Notes under the pieces: generated by a model
What the model was told of the DNA's origin: nothing
What the model saw: the letters and a program-made list of their open reading frames with translations, nothing else
Database searches by the model: none
Assembly (NCBI GenBank): GCA_964413425.1
Contig: CAYPST010000171.1
Location: forward strand, 1-5,682
Source of the DNA: DATFLS01 sp964413425
GTDB taxonomy: Bacteria; Fidelibacterota; JAANXI01
Length of the DNA stretch: 5,682 bases
Reading direction: 5' to 3'
Translations under genes and position numbers: made by a program
In this document: one piece after another, positions 5,637 through 5,682 of the stretch
How positions within the stretch are numbered: the stretch's first letter is position 1
Layout of the letters: each line of letters opens with the position of its first letter

Positions 5637-5682
5637 TGTCATCCTGAGCGGAGTCCCGGTGTGTGGGACGGAGTCGAAGGAT
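5637..5682. repeat. Dispersed palindromic repeat at the window edge
   Basis: TGTCATCCTGAGCGGAGTC followed by GAAGGAT is a widespread short repeat that I recognise from several bacterial groups; the arms ATCCT (5641-5645) and AGGAT (5678-5682) are inverted. Here it is expanded in the middle: CGGAGTC occurs twice (5649-5655 and 5669-5675), and the arms GTCCC (5653-5657) and GGGAC (5665-5669) form a hairpin with a 7-nt loop. It lies about 40 bp from the point where the helicase frame ends and may extend past the window. Confidence 0.7.

Noticed and set aside
5421..5642. Minus-strand ORF of 73 codons at the right edge
   Set aside because: It is out of frame with the helicase sequence; the helicase residues read in the other frame.

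Overview
The window looks like an accessory, partly decayed stretch of a bacterial chromosome. Three tRNA 3'-end fragments of tRNA-Pro type without an encoded CCA, weak or absent Shine-Dalgarno sequences, and short GC-rich palindromic repeats fit the Bacteroidota/Rhodothermota/Balneolota group. That placement is an inference; no marker gene is present. Base composition is patchy: positions 1-900 and 1650-1840 are AT-rich, while 1840-2030 and 3500-5590 are clearly more GC-rich.

Layout: 1-906 holds no convincing gene, only an 82-bp inverted-repeat element at 109-190 and a few tiny ORFs. A GntR/HutC-type regulator (UTRA domain) lies on the minus strand at 907-1641, with an AT-rich promoter region upstream. 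A GC-rich non-coding patch (1840-2030) follows, then a small acidic minus-strand ORF (2031-2372) whose C-terminal half resembles DUF3768.

The centre (2592-3330) is the most unusual part. Two tandem 82-residue GIY-YIG nuclease genes, about 67% identical, are each preceded by a tRNA 3' end (variable loop, T arm, acceptor strand), and a third tRNA 3' end closes the array. Both genes are followed by a GTCCCGAT-type hairpin that runs directly into the next tRNA fragment. No 5' tRNA half is visible. The third fragment is split in its T loop by a 22-nt GC-rich imperfect palindrome, and a degenerate copy of this interrupted arm lies 100 bp downstream. This looks like a repeating unit in which a small solitary nuclease gene is tied to tRNA-Pro 3' ends.

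The right part (3475-5595, minus) is a broken COG1205-type DEAH helicase with a DUF1998 domain and a C-terminal PD-(D/E)XK-like nuclease domain. It has an in-frame TGA at 4744-4746, no RecA2 domain, and no N-terminal Walker A part. Its broken 5' edge lies about 40 bp from a dispersed palindromic repeat (5637-5682). It is probably a dead relic of a DNA-processing or defence gene. The regulator and the nuclease array show no evident functional link to it.
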